Shown: one piece after another, positions 17,786-25,918 of the stretch
Layout: each line of letters begins with the position of its first letter
Position numbering within the stretch: the first letter of the stretch is position 1
DNA from: Verrucomicrobiales bacterium
GTDB lineage: Bacteria > Verrucomicrobiota > Verrucomicrobiia > Limisphaerales > CANJXF01
Direction: 5' to 3'
Length of the DNA stretch: 58,593 bases
Assembly (NCBI GenBank): GCA_947478865.1
Contig: CANJXF010000025.1
Coordinates: 1 to 58,593 of the forward strand
Notes under the pieces: model-generated
Seen by the model: only the letters and a program-made list of their open reading frames with translations
Database searches by the model: none
Told to the model about the DNA's origin: nothing
Translations under genes and position numbers: made by a program

Positions 17786-18232
17786 ATGAAAAACAAAACA
17801 AAAATGCTGGTCGGTGCGCTGGCCATGGCAATGTCAGTCGGGTTCGTTTCCGCTCAAGAAAAACCAGACGGCCCTCCGCGCGGGCAAGGACAAGGGCGCG
17901 AACAACGCGGCGGCCCACAAGGCGGCCCCGGCGGAGAAGGCCAACGCGGCGGAGGACCTGGCGGCGACGGCCAGCGTCCCATGGTTCCACCGATTATTGC
18001 CGCACTCGATTCGAACAGCGACGGAGTGATTGATGAAGTGGAGATCAACCAGGCTGCGGCTTCGTTGCGCAAGCTCGACAAGAACGGTGACGGAAAACTG
18101 ACGATGGATGAACTCCGTCCGTCACGGCCCGGCGGGTCCGGTGGCGGCCCGGATGGACAGCGCGGTCCTGGCGGCCCCGGTGGTCAAGGCGGCCAAGGCA
18201 AAAGCCAACGCTCCCGTCCGGCTGGCGAATAA
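17786..18232 (+). CDS. Small exported EF-hand protein, Gly/Pro-rich
   Basis: A 148-residue protein. ATG at 17786 is chosen because it opens a good signal peptide (MKNKTKMLVGALAMAMSVGF, cleavage after VSA at 23) and has AAAGG about 7 nt upstream. Two canonical calcium loops are visible: D75-x-N77-x-D79-G-x-I-D83-x-x-E86 and D98-x-N100-x-D102-G-x-L-x-x-D-E109. Low-complexity Gly/Gln/Arg/Pro stretches lie on both sides (about 30-65 and 113-148), the second with repeated GGP units. This form is common among small exported proteins of Planctomycetes and Verrucomicrobia. Last gene of the YHYH/MbnPH operon, 28 bp after the propeller gene; probably a calcium-dependent accessory or matrix protein. Confidence 0.8.
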   Translation: MKNKTKMLVGALAMAMSVGFVSAQEKPDGPPRGQGQGREQRGGPQGGPGGEGQRGGGPGGDGQRPMVPPIIAALDSNSDGVIDEVEINQAAASLRKLDKNGDGKLTMDELRPSRPGGSGGGPDGQRGPGGPGGQGGQGKSQRSRPAGE

Positions 18233-18265
18233 GCCGACGCTGAAAAAGGCAGCCCAGTTTTCACT

Positions 18266-18316
18266 CCACGAAGGCGCGACCTTCCAGAGTTGTGCTCAAT
18301 GCCGGCGCCTTCGTGG
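18266..18316. repeat. 12-bp perfect inverted repeat between convergent genes
   Basis: CCACGAAGGCGC (18266-18277) is the exact complement of GCGCCTTCGTGG (18305-18316) with a 27-nt spacer. It sits between the end of the EF-hand gene and the end of the minus-strand sulfatase gene. No T-run follows, so it may be an extragenic palindromic element or a weak two-way transcription barrier. Confidence 0.55.
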
Positions 18317-18397
18317 GTGGAAACGGAGAACCAAAACGAGCGAACCGCATTTTCGAGATTTGCCGGGGAACGCTGCGGCAGTTCGCCGTTCAACGGA

Positions 18398-19900
18398 TCA
18401 ATTTTTTGCGACGGGAAGTCGGCCTGGTTCGCGCACGCCACGACCGGTGCGTTGGGTTAAACTATCGCCCAGTTCAGCCCGCGCCTTCGCTGCCTCTCCT
18501 TCGAGCACTTGGACCGTTTCAGAATGAATTCCGGCAACATTGCTGGCTTCGCCGATGTCATTGTTTAAATCGTAAAGTTCGCTTTGCTTGAGTCCGATTT
18601 GTTCATAACCCACCGGCATGCCGCCGCGGCCACCGGGCCGTCCGGCGAGGGAGCGATAGGTGTGCGGCAACTGCAATTTCCATCGGCCATCGCCGGTGAC
18701 GACCGATTGAAGCTGATTGTTTTCGTAATAGAACCAATACGCCTGGTGAGGATTCGGCGCGGGTTTTTTGCCGGAAATAATGGGCCAGACATCGAGGCCA
18801 TCGATGGGATGTGCCGGGAGTTTTGCTCCAACCAATTTGGCAACGGTGGGGAAAATATCGATGTTCATCAGCATCGTTTTTGATTCCGTGCCGGCAGGAA
18901 TTTTTCCGGGCCAGCGCATGATGCAGGGCACGCGCGTTCCGCCTTCCCACGACGAGCCCTTGCCCTCGCGCAGAGGGTAGGCCGAGCCGGCGTGGTCGCC
19001 ATAGCTGAGCCACGGGCCGTTGTCCGAGGCGAAAATGATCAACGTGTTTTTTTCGAGGCCATTCGCTTTGAGCGCTTTCATTACTTCGCCGACCGACCAA
19101 TCGATCTCTTCGATGACATCGCCGTAAAGGCCGCGCGCGCTTTTACCGCGAAACTTGTCGCTCACATGCAGCGGAACGTGCGGCATGTTGTGGGCCAGAT
19201 AGAGAAAGAACGGGCCCTTCTTATTTTTCTCGATGAACGCCACCGCGTGTTCCGTGTACCAGGTGGTAAGCTGGCTCTGTTCTTCGTGCGTGACTTCGGC
19301 GATTTTTATTTTCTCGCCCTCGTACAAGGGCAAATCCGGGAAGCCGCCTTTCCGTTTCCCGGCGGCGACGGCTTGCACCATTTCCGGATGCAGCGGCCAC
19401 ATGTCATTGGAGTAGGGCAAACCAAAATATTCATCGAAGCCGTGGCGCGTGGGCAGAAATTGCGGCGCGTCGCCCAAATGCCATTTGCCGAAAATCGCCG
19501 TGGCATAGTTTTTTTGTTTCACCAATTCCGCGAGGGTCATCTCGTTGCCGCTGATGCCCACCTTTGATCCCGGCCCGAGCGCGCCGTGGATGCCGATGCG
19601 ATTTGGATAACAGCCGGTCAACAGGGCCGTGCGCGACGCCGAGCAAACCGGTTGCGCCACGTGGAAGTTGCGAAAAATCCGCCCCTGCGCGGCGAGTCGG
19701 TCCAGGTTGGGGGTCTGGAACCCTTTCGCGCCAAAGACGCCGACATCGGCGTAGCCCTGGTCGTCGGTATAAATGACGACCACGTTTGGCAATAATTTCG
19801 CCGAGAGAGTTGCGGGGGAAAAGTTGGCCAGCACGCCGCCGGCCAGCGCGGCAGCGCGGAGGATGCGGAAACAATTGGATCCCGGTATTTTCATGTGCAT
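18398..19900 (-). CDS. Exported arylsulfatase-family sulfatase
   Basis: A 500-residue sulfatase of the alkaline phosphatase superfamily. The signal peptide is about 1-34 (ends TLSA). VVVIYTDDQGYADVG supplies the calcium-binding Asp46/Asp47. C86-S-A-S-R90 in QPVCSASRTALLTG is the Cys-type formylglycine site, matured by an FGE/anSME enzyme not encoded here. GKWHLGD, NMPHVPLH and FASDNGPW provide further active-site Lys, His and Asp/Asn. The C-terminal part (about 400-500) is the usual subdomain ending with the SELYDLNNDIGE block. Substrate class (sulfated polysaccharide or aryl sulfate) cannot be read directly. It is convergent with the YHYH operon and divergent from the FG-GAP gene, with a 174-bp shared promoter region. 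Confidence 0.92.
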   Translation of the reverse strand: MHMKIPGSNCFRILRAAALAGGVLANFSPATLSAKLLPNVVVIYTDDQGYADVGVFGAKGFQTPNLDRLAAQGRIFRNFHVAQPVCSASRTALLTGCYPNRIGIHGALGPGSKVGISGNEMTLAELVKQKNYATAIFGKWHLGDAPQFLPTRHGFDEYFGLPYSNDMWPLHPEMVQAVAAGKRKGGFPDLPLYEGEKIKIAEVTHEEQSQLTTWYTEHAVAFIEKNKKGPFFLYLAHNMPHVPLHVSDKFRGKSARGLYGDVIEEIDWSVGEVMKALKANGLEKNTLIIFASDNGPWLSYGDHAGSAYPLREGKGSSWEGGTRVPCIMRWPGKIPAGTESKTMLMNIDIFPTVAKLVGAKLPAHPIDGLDVWPIISGKKPAPNPHQAYWFYYENNQLQSVVTGDGRWKLQLPHTYRSLAGRPGGRGGMPVGYEQIGLKQSELYDLNNDIGEASNVAGIHSETVQVLEGEAAKARAELGDSLTQRTGRGVREPGRLPVAKN

Positions 19901-20074
19901 GGCGAATGGTTACCCCGATTTGGCGGCGAAAGGGAAATTTTTTTGCAGGGCGCGGAACTTCAAATAACGTTTCGTCCAAGTCTTGAATGGTTTCCTTCTA
20001 GTTTAGACGGGGTTACCCCAATAAACTCCCGCGTTCCAAATCACTCAGCAAGGGTGATCGGTCACAGAACACGA

Positions 20075-21046
20075 ATGAAGCCAAAGCCCATTTATGAGCC
20101 GGCGCGCTGGTCCGCCGCCATCCTCCTCGCAATCCTTGCGATGGCAATGAATCCACGGTCTCAGGCGGCGCTACCCAGCTTCACCAAGCAAGTTCTCACC
20201 GACAACTATTACTGCGACGGCATTGCTGCGGGAGACATCAATCGCGACGGGAAAATGGACATTGTCGCCGGGCCATTCTGGTATGAAGGGCCAGGATTCA
20301 CGAACCATCACGAATTCTATCCCGCGCACGTTTTCCCCACCGAGGTGAGCCCGACCGATTCCATGTTCAGCTTCGTGCACGACTTCAATGGCGATGGCTG
20401 GCCCGACATTCTGGTCCTGGGCCGGGTTCATTTACACGAGGCGTTCTGGCATGAAAATCCGCAGGGCCGAAACGAGCTGTGGAAAAAACATTTTGCGTTT
20501 CATCGCGTGCAGGGCGAGTCGCCCGCGTTCATCGATGTGGACGCCGACGGTAAACCGGAACTGATCGCCCACGACGGCACGCGCTGGGGATTGATCCAGC
20601 CCGACTGGAAGAATCCGACGAACGAATGGCGCTTCAAATCGATCACCGCCAAAGGGGATTTTCACCAGTTCTACCACGGCGAAGGAGCGGGGGACATCAA
20701 CGGCGATGGCCGGCTTGATCTCATCTTGAACGAGGCCTGGTACGAGCAGCCGGCGTCGCGCGATGCGGAATGGAAACGGCATGAATTCAAATTCGGCGAC
20801 AAAGGCGGCGCACAGATGCTCGCAATGGACGTGGATGGCGATGGCGATGGCGACAACGATGTGATCACAGCGATCGACGCGCACGGATGGGGTTTGGCGT
20901 GGTTCGAACAGGTGAAGGTGGATGGGCAAATCTCGTTTGAAAAGCATCTCATCATGGGAACGCGCGATGAGATGGCGAAATATGGAGTCGCCTTCACCCA
21001 ACCGCACGCGATCACCTTGGCGGACATCGACGGCGACGGGCGGTAA
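20075..21046 (+). CDS. FG-GAP/VCBS repeat protein, 5' part ending at an in-frame TAA
   Basis: A 323-residue exported product (signal peptide about 1-31 ending SQAAL) with FG-GAP/VCBS propeller repeats, each with an Asp-rich calcium loop: DINRDGKMDIV, DFNGDGWPDIL, DVDADGKPELI, DINGDGRLDLI, DVDGDGDGDND. It stops at TAA 21044-21046, in the middle of a repeat: DIDGDGR-stop-DIVTGKRMWAHGP. In related proteins this motif reads through as D-G-x-K/D-D-I-V-T-G-K-R. The same frame continues past the stop into the next entry, so this looks like a single gene broken by one nonsense change, a sequencing error, or a recoded stop. ATG 20075 is preferred as the start of the signal peptide over the longer upstream frame. 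Confidence 0.75.
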   Translation: MKPKPIYEPARWSAAILLAILAMAMNPRSQAALPSFTKQVLTDNYYCDGIAAGDINRDGKMDIVAGPFWYEGPGFTNHHEFYPAHVFPTEVSPTDSMFSFVHDFNGDGWPDILVLGRVHLHEAFWHENPQGRNELWKKHFAFHRVQGESPAFIDVDADGKPELIAHDGTRWGLIQPDWKNPTNEWRFKSITAKGDFHQFYHGEGAGDINGDGRLDLILNEAWYEQPASRDAEWKRHEFKFGDKGGAQMLAMDVDGDGDGDNDVITAIDAHGWGLAWFEQVKVDGQISFEKHLIMGTRDEMAKYGVAFTQPHAITLADIDGDGR

Positions 21047-21052
21047 GACATC

Positions 21053-23311
21053 GTGACTGGCAAACGGATGTGGGCGCACGGGCCGAAGGGCGACATTGAA
21101 CCGATGGCGGAACCAGTCTTGTATTGGTTCCAGTTGGTCCGCGATAAAGCCGGCGCGCGCTTCGAACCGCACCGGATCGACAACGCATCCGGCGTCGGCG
21201 TGCAAGTCACCGCAGCCGACCTTAATGGAGATGGCCGGCCTGAAATTTTAACTGTGTCGAAGCTCGGCGCGTTTCTGTTTTCAAATAAAGGAGAGAAAAC
21301 CGATTCAAAGCGCGCAACAGTTTTCCCAGGAAAAAACTGGGTGGAGCGCGACGCATCCGCGTTGGGAATGGATGCGGCGAAACTCGATGCCTTCATCTCG
21401 AATGTGGGCGGCGATGGCTGCATCATCAAGGACGGTTACCTCGTGAAAAGCTGGGGCAACACCGCCAGCCACAAATGGTGGGCATCGGCTTCGAAACCGG
21501 TTCTCAGCACGCTCCTCATGCTCGCGGTGCAGGAGCAAAAATTATCCGGCGTCGATGCGCTGGTGAAAAACGTCGGTTGGGAATTGTCGGAGAAAGATTC
21601 CACGATGACCTTTCGTCACCTCGCCAACATGGTCAGCGGCTACAGCTGCGGCGAGGCCCCCGGCGCGGCGTGGGGCTACAATGATTTTGGAATCCAGCTT
21701 TACGCGAAGTCATTGGAGAAAGTCTTTAAGCAATCGTTGGAAGAAGCCTTCAAGCAACGGATGACGGCCCTTGAGTTTCAAGATGGGGAATTCTTCGGTT
21801 TTCGCGAAGGGCTTTCCATCGTGGCGAGCCCGCGCGACTTCGCGCGAGTCGGCTGGTTATGGCTGAATCGCGGCCATTGGAACGATCAGCAGGTATTATC
21901 CGAAAAACTTTTTACCGCCTGCGTCCAGCCGGGAGTGCCGGCGGACTTGCCGCGCACCCGCATCAAGGCCAGCGATTATCTTGGGGTAGGAACTTACGGC
22001 GGCGGCACCGATCAAAATCGGAACGGACCCGGCGTCTATGGTTTTAATTTTTGGTTCAATGAACGCATGGCCGGCGGCGAGCGTGTTTGGCCCGCCGCTC
22101 CTGCTGATACCTACCAAGCCAACGGCATGTGGAATCGAGACACTGTCACGATGTTCCCGAGCCTTGGAATGGTTGTCGCAGTGCGTGGGAGCAAGGCCGG
22201 CAAGTTCGAGCCCGGCAAAGCAGACGGCGAATACAACCAGAACATGAAGCTGCTCGTCGATGCCGCGCGGCCAATGGCGTTCCCGGGCAAAGATTGGGAA
22301 GCCGCCTCGCCGGAATCGCAAGGTGTGGATTCCGCCAAACTTCAGGACGCCGCCAACCTCCTCGAGAAAACCGTTGGCAAAGACGGCGTGCACGAACTGA
22401 TGGTCATTCGCAACGGCCGACTGATCTGGCAAGGCGATGATATTGATAAAATTCACGGCGTCTGGTCGCTCACGAAATCGTTTACGAGCACCGCCCTCGG
22501 TTTGCTGATCGACGATGGCAAATGCACGATCGACACCAAGGCGAAAGACATTCTTCCATCGATGGCAGCTGCGTATCCCGACGCAACCTTGCGCCATTTT
22601 GCAACGATGACCTCTGGCTACCGCGCGCTCGGCGACGAACCGCAAGGGAGCTACCTTCACGGCCCCAGCGTGACACCATACGCTCCGAATCCAGAGCCGC
22701 TGTTCAAGCCGCCCGGCTCGCATTTCGCTTACTGGGATTCCGCGATGAACCAGTTTGCGAATGTCATTACCCACATTGCCGGTGAGCCGATGGAAGAACT
22801 TTTTCAGCGCCGCATTGCGGAACCAATCGGGATGAATCGCGCGAAGTGGGACTGGGGCGACTGGGGAAAAGTGGAAGGCATCGTGGTCAACGGCGGCTCT
22901 GGCAACAAGAGCGGTCCGATGAGAATTTCGGCTCGCGAGACCGCGCGATTCGGCCTGCTCTTCCTCAATCGCGGCCAATGGAATGGCCAGCGGCTCATCA
23001 GCGAGAAGTGGGTGGACGAGGCGACGCGTGTGCAGGTTCCAGCCACCCTGCCGATGGGTTATGAAGCAAAAAAGAGCGAGGGTCCAGGCGAGTACGGTTA
23101 CAATTGGTGGATCAATGGCGTCAAGTCGGACGGCCAGTTGAAATATCCGGGCGCAACCAAACGCACCTACTGCGGCGCAGGACATAACAACAACCGCTGC
23201 TTTGTCATACCGGAATGGAATATGGTCATTGTCCGGCTCGGACTCGATGGTTCAGCGAAGGACAAGGTCTGGAGTGATTTTCTCGCGAAGGTAGGCGAGG
23301 CGTTGAAGTAA
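21053..23311 (+). CDS. 3' part of the same frame: FG-GAP end plus two serine hydrolase (class C beta-lactamase-like) domains
   Basis: The frame resumes directly after the TAA; GTG 21053 is the first possible restart but has no ribosome binding site. Residues 1-80 complete the FG-GAP propeller (ADLNGDGRPEILTVSKLGAF). Residues about 90-400 and 410-752 are two tandem beta-lactamase/DD-peptidase-fold serine hydrolases: S145-x-x-K148 in WWASASKP and S472-x-x-K475 in VWSLTKSF are the nucleophile motifs; YND (209-211) and YWD are near the Tyr motif positions, and TYCGAGHNNNRC and SPRDFARVGWLWLNRG are typical later blocks. Without the N-terminal signal peptide this part could not be exported, which supports one original gene spanning 20075-23311 (about 1080 codons). 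Confidence 0.75.
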   Translation: MTGKRMWAHGPKGDIEPMAEPVLYWFQLVRDKAGARFEPHRIDNASGVGVQVTAADLNGDGRPEILTVSKLGAFLFSNKGEKTDSKRATVFPGKNWVERDASALGMDAAKLDAFISNVGGDGCIIKDGYLVKSWGNTASHKWWASASKPVLSTLLMLAVQEQKLSGVDALVKNVGWELSEKDSTMTFRHLANMVSGYSCGEAPGAAWGYNDFGIQLYAKSLEKVFKQSLEEAFKQRMTALEFQDGEFFGFREGLSIVASPRDFARVGWLWLNRGHWNDQQVLSEKLFTACVQPGVPADLPRTRIKASDYLGVGTYGGGTDQNRNGPGVYGFNFWFNERMAGGERVWPAAPADTYQANGMWNRDTVTMFPSLGMVVAVRGSKAGKFEPGKADGEYNQNMKLLVDAARPMAFPGKDWEAASPESQGVDSAKLQDAANLLEKTVGKDGVHELMVIRNGRLIWQGDDIDKIHGVWSLTKSFTSTALGLLIDDGKCTIDTKAKDILPSMAAAYPDATLRHFATMTSGYRALGDEPQGSYLHGPSVTPYAPNPEPLFKPPGSHFAYWDSAMNQFANVITHIAGEPMEELFQRRIAEPIGMNRAKWDWGDWGKVEGIVVNGGSGNKSGPMRISARETARFGLLFLNRGQWNGQRLISEKWVDEATRVQVPATLPMGYEAKKSEGPGEYGYNWWINGVKSDGQLKYPGATKRTYCGAGHNNNRCFVIPEWNMVIVRLGLDGSAKDKVWSDFLAKVGEALK

Positions 23312-23335
23312 TATTTCCCACATGAGTTTAGCCCT

Positions 23336-24940
23336 ATGAAACACATTCAAAAAACTCCTCCGGGACGACATCGGAACTGGATCGGTCATCTTTGGGCGTT
23401 TTGCCTCGTGTGGATCCTCTCAGGTTTCGTCAATGCTTTGCCAATGATAGCCGCGCCCGCCGTTCGCGTCGCCCGCTGGCAACCGCACGATTTTGTTTTC
23501 TCGTCCAAAGCCAAGGTGGAAAACCCGTTCACTATCCGCTTCACCGCATCCATCAAAGGGCCGAACGGTGAAATGATCACCCAACCCGGTTTCTACGATG
23601 GCAACGGCGTTTGGAAAATTCGCGTGGCCGCCAACGAAGAAGGCAGCTGGTCCCTCACGACTCAATCGGAACTGCCGGAATTGGACGGCAAAAGCGCCGC
23701 GTTCACCTGCATAAAAAATTCAAATAAAAAAATTCACGGCGTTCTCCGCGTTGATTCCAAACAGCCACACCATTTCGTATTCGAGGACGGCGCGCATTTT
23801 TACATGGTGGGCTATGAGTGTGATTGGCTGTGGGCCCTGGACACCCAGGATGCAACGCTCGGCGTGGTGAAGCCGTTCCTGGACAAAATTGCCGCGCACG
23901 GCTTCAACTACGTGATCCTCAATACCTACGCCTATGACACGAGCTGGCGCTTGGGGAAAACGGGTGGCGACGACTACGGTCCGCCCCCGGTCTATCCTTG
24001 GAAAGGTTCCAACGACCAGCCGGATCACAGGCAGCTTAACGTTGCCTACTGGCAGCACTACGATTCCATTATTCACGAACTCAACGAGCGCGGATTGATG
24101 GCTCACATCTTACTCAAGGTTTATAACAAGAAAGTAAAGTGGCCCGCCCGCGGCAGCGCGGAAGACGATCTGTTTTTCCGAACCGTGACGGCGCGATATT
24201 CCGCTTACCCGAACATCGTCTGGGACTTTTCGAAAGAGGCGCACAACGAAAAAGACCTTGATTACAAGTTGGGGCGCCTTCGGTTCGTGCGCGAGAACGA
24301 CCCCTATCATCATCTGACCACGGTTCATGACGATGACGCGAACAACGATGCGGGCGCGTTCGATCAATTGACCGATTTTCGCACCGACCAGCAGCACGCG
24401 AAACTTCGTGAGAAAATCCTGGCGCAACGCCAACGCCGGGAATGGCCGGTCGCCAACGTGGAATTCGGCTACGAACAAGGGATCGGCGGGCCGGAAGACA
24501 AGACCTATCGCGTCGCGCAAACCCCGGAAGACTTCGTGGGCCGCGCGTGGGAGGTCGCGATGGCCGGCGGCTACACCGCTTATTACTACACCTACACCGC
24601 GTGGGATGTGTTGCGCCCAGAGCACACGCCCAAAGGTTACACTTACTTCAAGCAGCTTCGGGACTTCTTTGAGTCAACCCGCTACTGGGAATTGTCACCG
24701 ATCGAGACGATTGCGAAGGAGGGCTGGGCCCTGGCTAATCCAGGAAAAGAATACGTCATCTACCTGAAACAGGCGAAATCGTTTGAACTTAATCTGGACC
24801 CTGCCAAGAGCTTAAAAGGGGAATGGTTCAACCCGCTCACGAACAAACGCGTCAAGGCGGGCAAGATCAAATCTGGTTCGCAGGAAATGCGTCCGCCCCA
24901 GGGATGGGATGGGGAAGTTGTCCTACACTTGTCGCGTTGA
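23336..24940 (+). CDS. Exported apiosidase-like glycoside hydrolase with DUF5060 domain
   Basis: A 534-residue protein with an N-terminal signal or membrane anchor (about 15-40). Residues about 45-115 form a DUF5060-type beta sandwich (NPFTIRFTASIKGPNG, TQPGFYDGNGVWKIRV, GSWSLTTQS). Residues about 135-450 are a TIM barrel of the DUF4038/apiosidase-like (GH140-related) kind: HFYMVGYECDWLWAL, NYVILNTYAYDTSW, AHILLKVYNK, NIVWDFSKEAHNE and VANVEFGYEQG, the last two being candidate acid/base and nucleophile strands. The C-terminal beta domain (about 460-534) is EYVIYLKQ...GEWFNPLTNKR. It probably cleaves side-chain sugars such as apiose from pectin-like polysaccharide; the precise substrate is not readable. 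It starts 24 bp after the serine hydrolase gene and may share its transcript. Confidence 0.82.
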   Translation: MKHIQKTPPGRHRNWIGHLWAFCLVWILSGFVNALPMIAAPAVRVARWQPHDFVFSSKAKVENPFTIRFTASIKGPNGEMITQPGFYDGNGVWKIRVAANEEGSWSLTTQSELPELDGKSAAFTCIKNSNKKIHGVLRVDSKQPHHFVFEDGAHFYMVGYECDWLWALDTQDATLGVVKPFLDKIAAHGFNYVILNTYAYDTSWRLGKTGGDDYGPPPVYPWKGSNDQPDHRQLNVAYWQHYDSIIHELNERGLMAHILLKVYNKKVKWPARGSAEDDLFFRTVTARYSAYPNIVWDFSKEAHNEKDLDYKLGRLRFVRENDPYHHLTTVHDDDANNDAGAFDQLTDFRTDQQHAKLREKILAQRQRREWPVANVEFGYEQGIGGPEDKTYRVAQTPEDFVGRAWEVAMAGGYTAYYYTYTAWDVLRPEHTPKGYTYFKQLRDFFESTRYWELSPIETIAKEGWALANPGKEYVIYLKQAKSFELNLDPAKSLKGEWFNPLTNKRVKAGKIKSGSQEMRPPQGWDGEVVLHLSR

Positions 24941-25047
24941 TCCCGCGCACGGAATCGGCTCGCCATCAGGTCAAAAGGCCGGGTTCACCCCAGAATTTCT
25001 GCTCTAATCTTGACTTCGCAACTCTGGCGTCTTTACCGTAAAACAAA

Positions 25048-25884
25048 ATGTCACTTACAGCTCCATTCTCTGGCTTGGTTGAGTTCAACGCGAGTTTTGC
25101 GCCGCGCCCGAAAATCAGCCATGTCCTTTTTGACTTCGACGGCACGCTTTCTCTCATCCGGGAAGGCTGGCCTGACATCATGGTGCCGATGTTTGTGGAG
25201 ATGCTGCCAGCGCTGCCGGGAGAAAGCGCTGAGACCCGGCGGCAGCTTTGCCAGGACGACATCATGCGTCTCAACGGCAAACAAACCATTTACCAGATGA
25301 TGCAATTGGCCGAGCGCATCAAGGAGCGCGGCGGTGTTCCCCTCGAACCGCTCTGGTATAAACACGAATACCTTCGTCGCCTCGATGAACGCATTCACGC
25401 GCGCCTGGACGGTCTGCGCGCCGGGAAGATTCGCCCCGACGACCTTCTGGTGCATGGCGTCCGCGAGCTTTTGGATCTGCTCCAGCAACGCGGGCTGCCG
25501 CTTTACCTCGCCAGCGGCACCGATGAAAATTTTGTGAAAGCAGAAGCCGAGCTGCTCGACGTGACGCGCTACTTCGGCAAGCACATCTACGGCGCGCTGG
25601 ATGACTACAAGCAATTTTCCAAGAAGATGATCATCGACCGCATCCTTCGCGAGAATGCGATTAACGGCGAGCAACTGCTCTCGTTTGGAGACGGCTACGT
25701 TGAAATCCAGAACACCAAGGAAGTGGGCGGCCTCGCAGTGGCGGTGGCGAGTGACGAGGCGAACAACGGTTGCGGCCGTTTCGACGAATGGAAGCGCCAG
25801 CGGCTCACCGGAGTCGGCGCGGATGTGATCATCCCGGACTTCCGCGACGCCTCGGCATTGATTACCTGCATTTTCGCGAAGTAA
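25048..25884 (+). CDS. HAD-superfamily phosphatase
   Basis: A 278-residue cytoplasmic hydrolase. HAD motif I is VLFDFDGTLSL (nucleophile DFDGT, about residues 30-34), motif II YLASGTDE, motif III Lys in FSKKMIIDR, motif IV SFGDGYVEI with a single downstream acidic region. A helical cap insertion (about 45-130) puts it in subclass I. Unlike simple phosphoglycolate phosphatases it carries a long N-terminal lead and a C-terminal extension (GADVIIPDF). It is followed after 34 bp by a PfkB-type sugar kinase, so both may act on one phosphorylated sugar pathway; the natural substrate is unknown. Confidence 0.85.
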   Translation: MSLTAPFSGLVEFNASFAPRPKISHVLFDFDGTLSLIREGWPDIMVPMFVEMLPALPGESAETRRQLCQDDIMRLNGKQTIYQMMQLAERIKERGGVPLEPLWYKHEYLRRLDERIHARLDGLRAGKIRPDDLLVHGVRELLDLLQQRGLPLYLASGTDENFVKAEAELLDVTRYFGKHIYGALDDYKQFSKKMIIDRILRENAINGEQLLSFGDGYVEIQNTKEVGGLAVAVASDEANNGCGRFDEWKRQRLTGVGADVIIPDFRDASALITCIFAK

Positions 25885-25918
25885 GACCTGGTTTCATTTG
25901 CACCGGCTTTGAATTGAA

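Noticed and set aside
21896-23185. 429-codon minus-strand frame opposite the serine hydrolase gene
   Set aside because: Shadow of a GC-rich gene; no start signal or recognisable fold, while the plus strand holds two SxxK domains.
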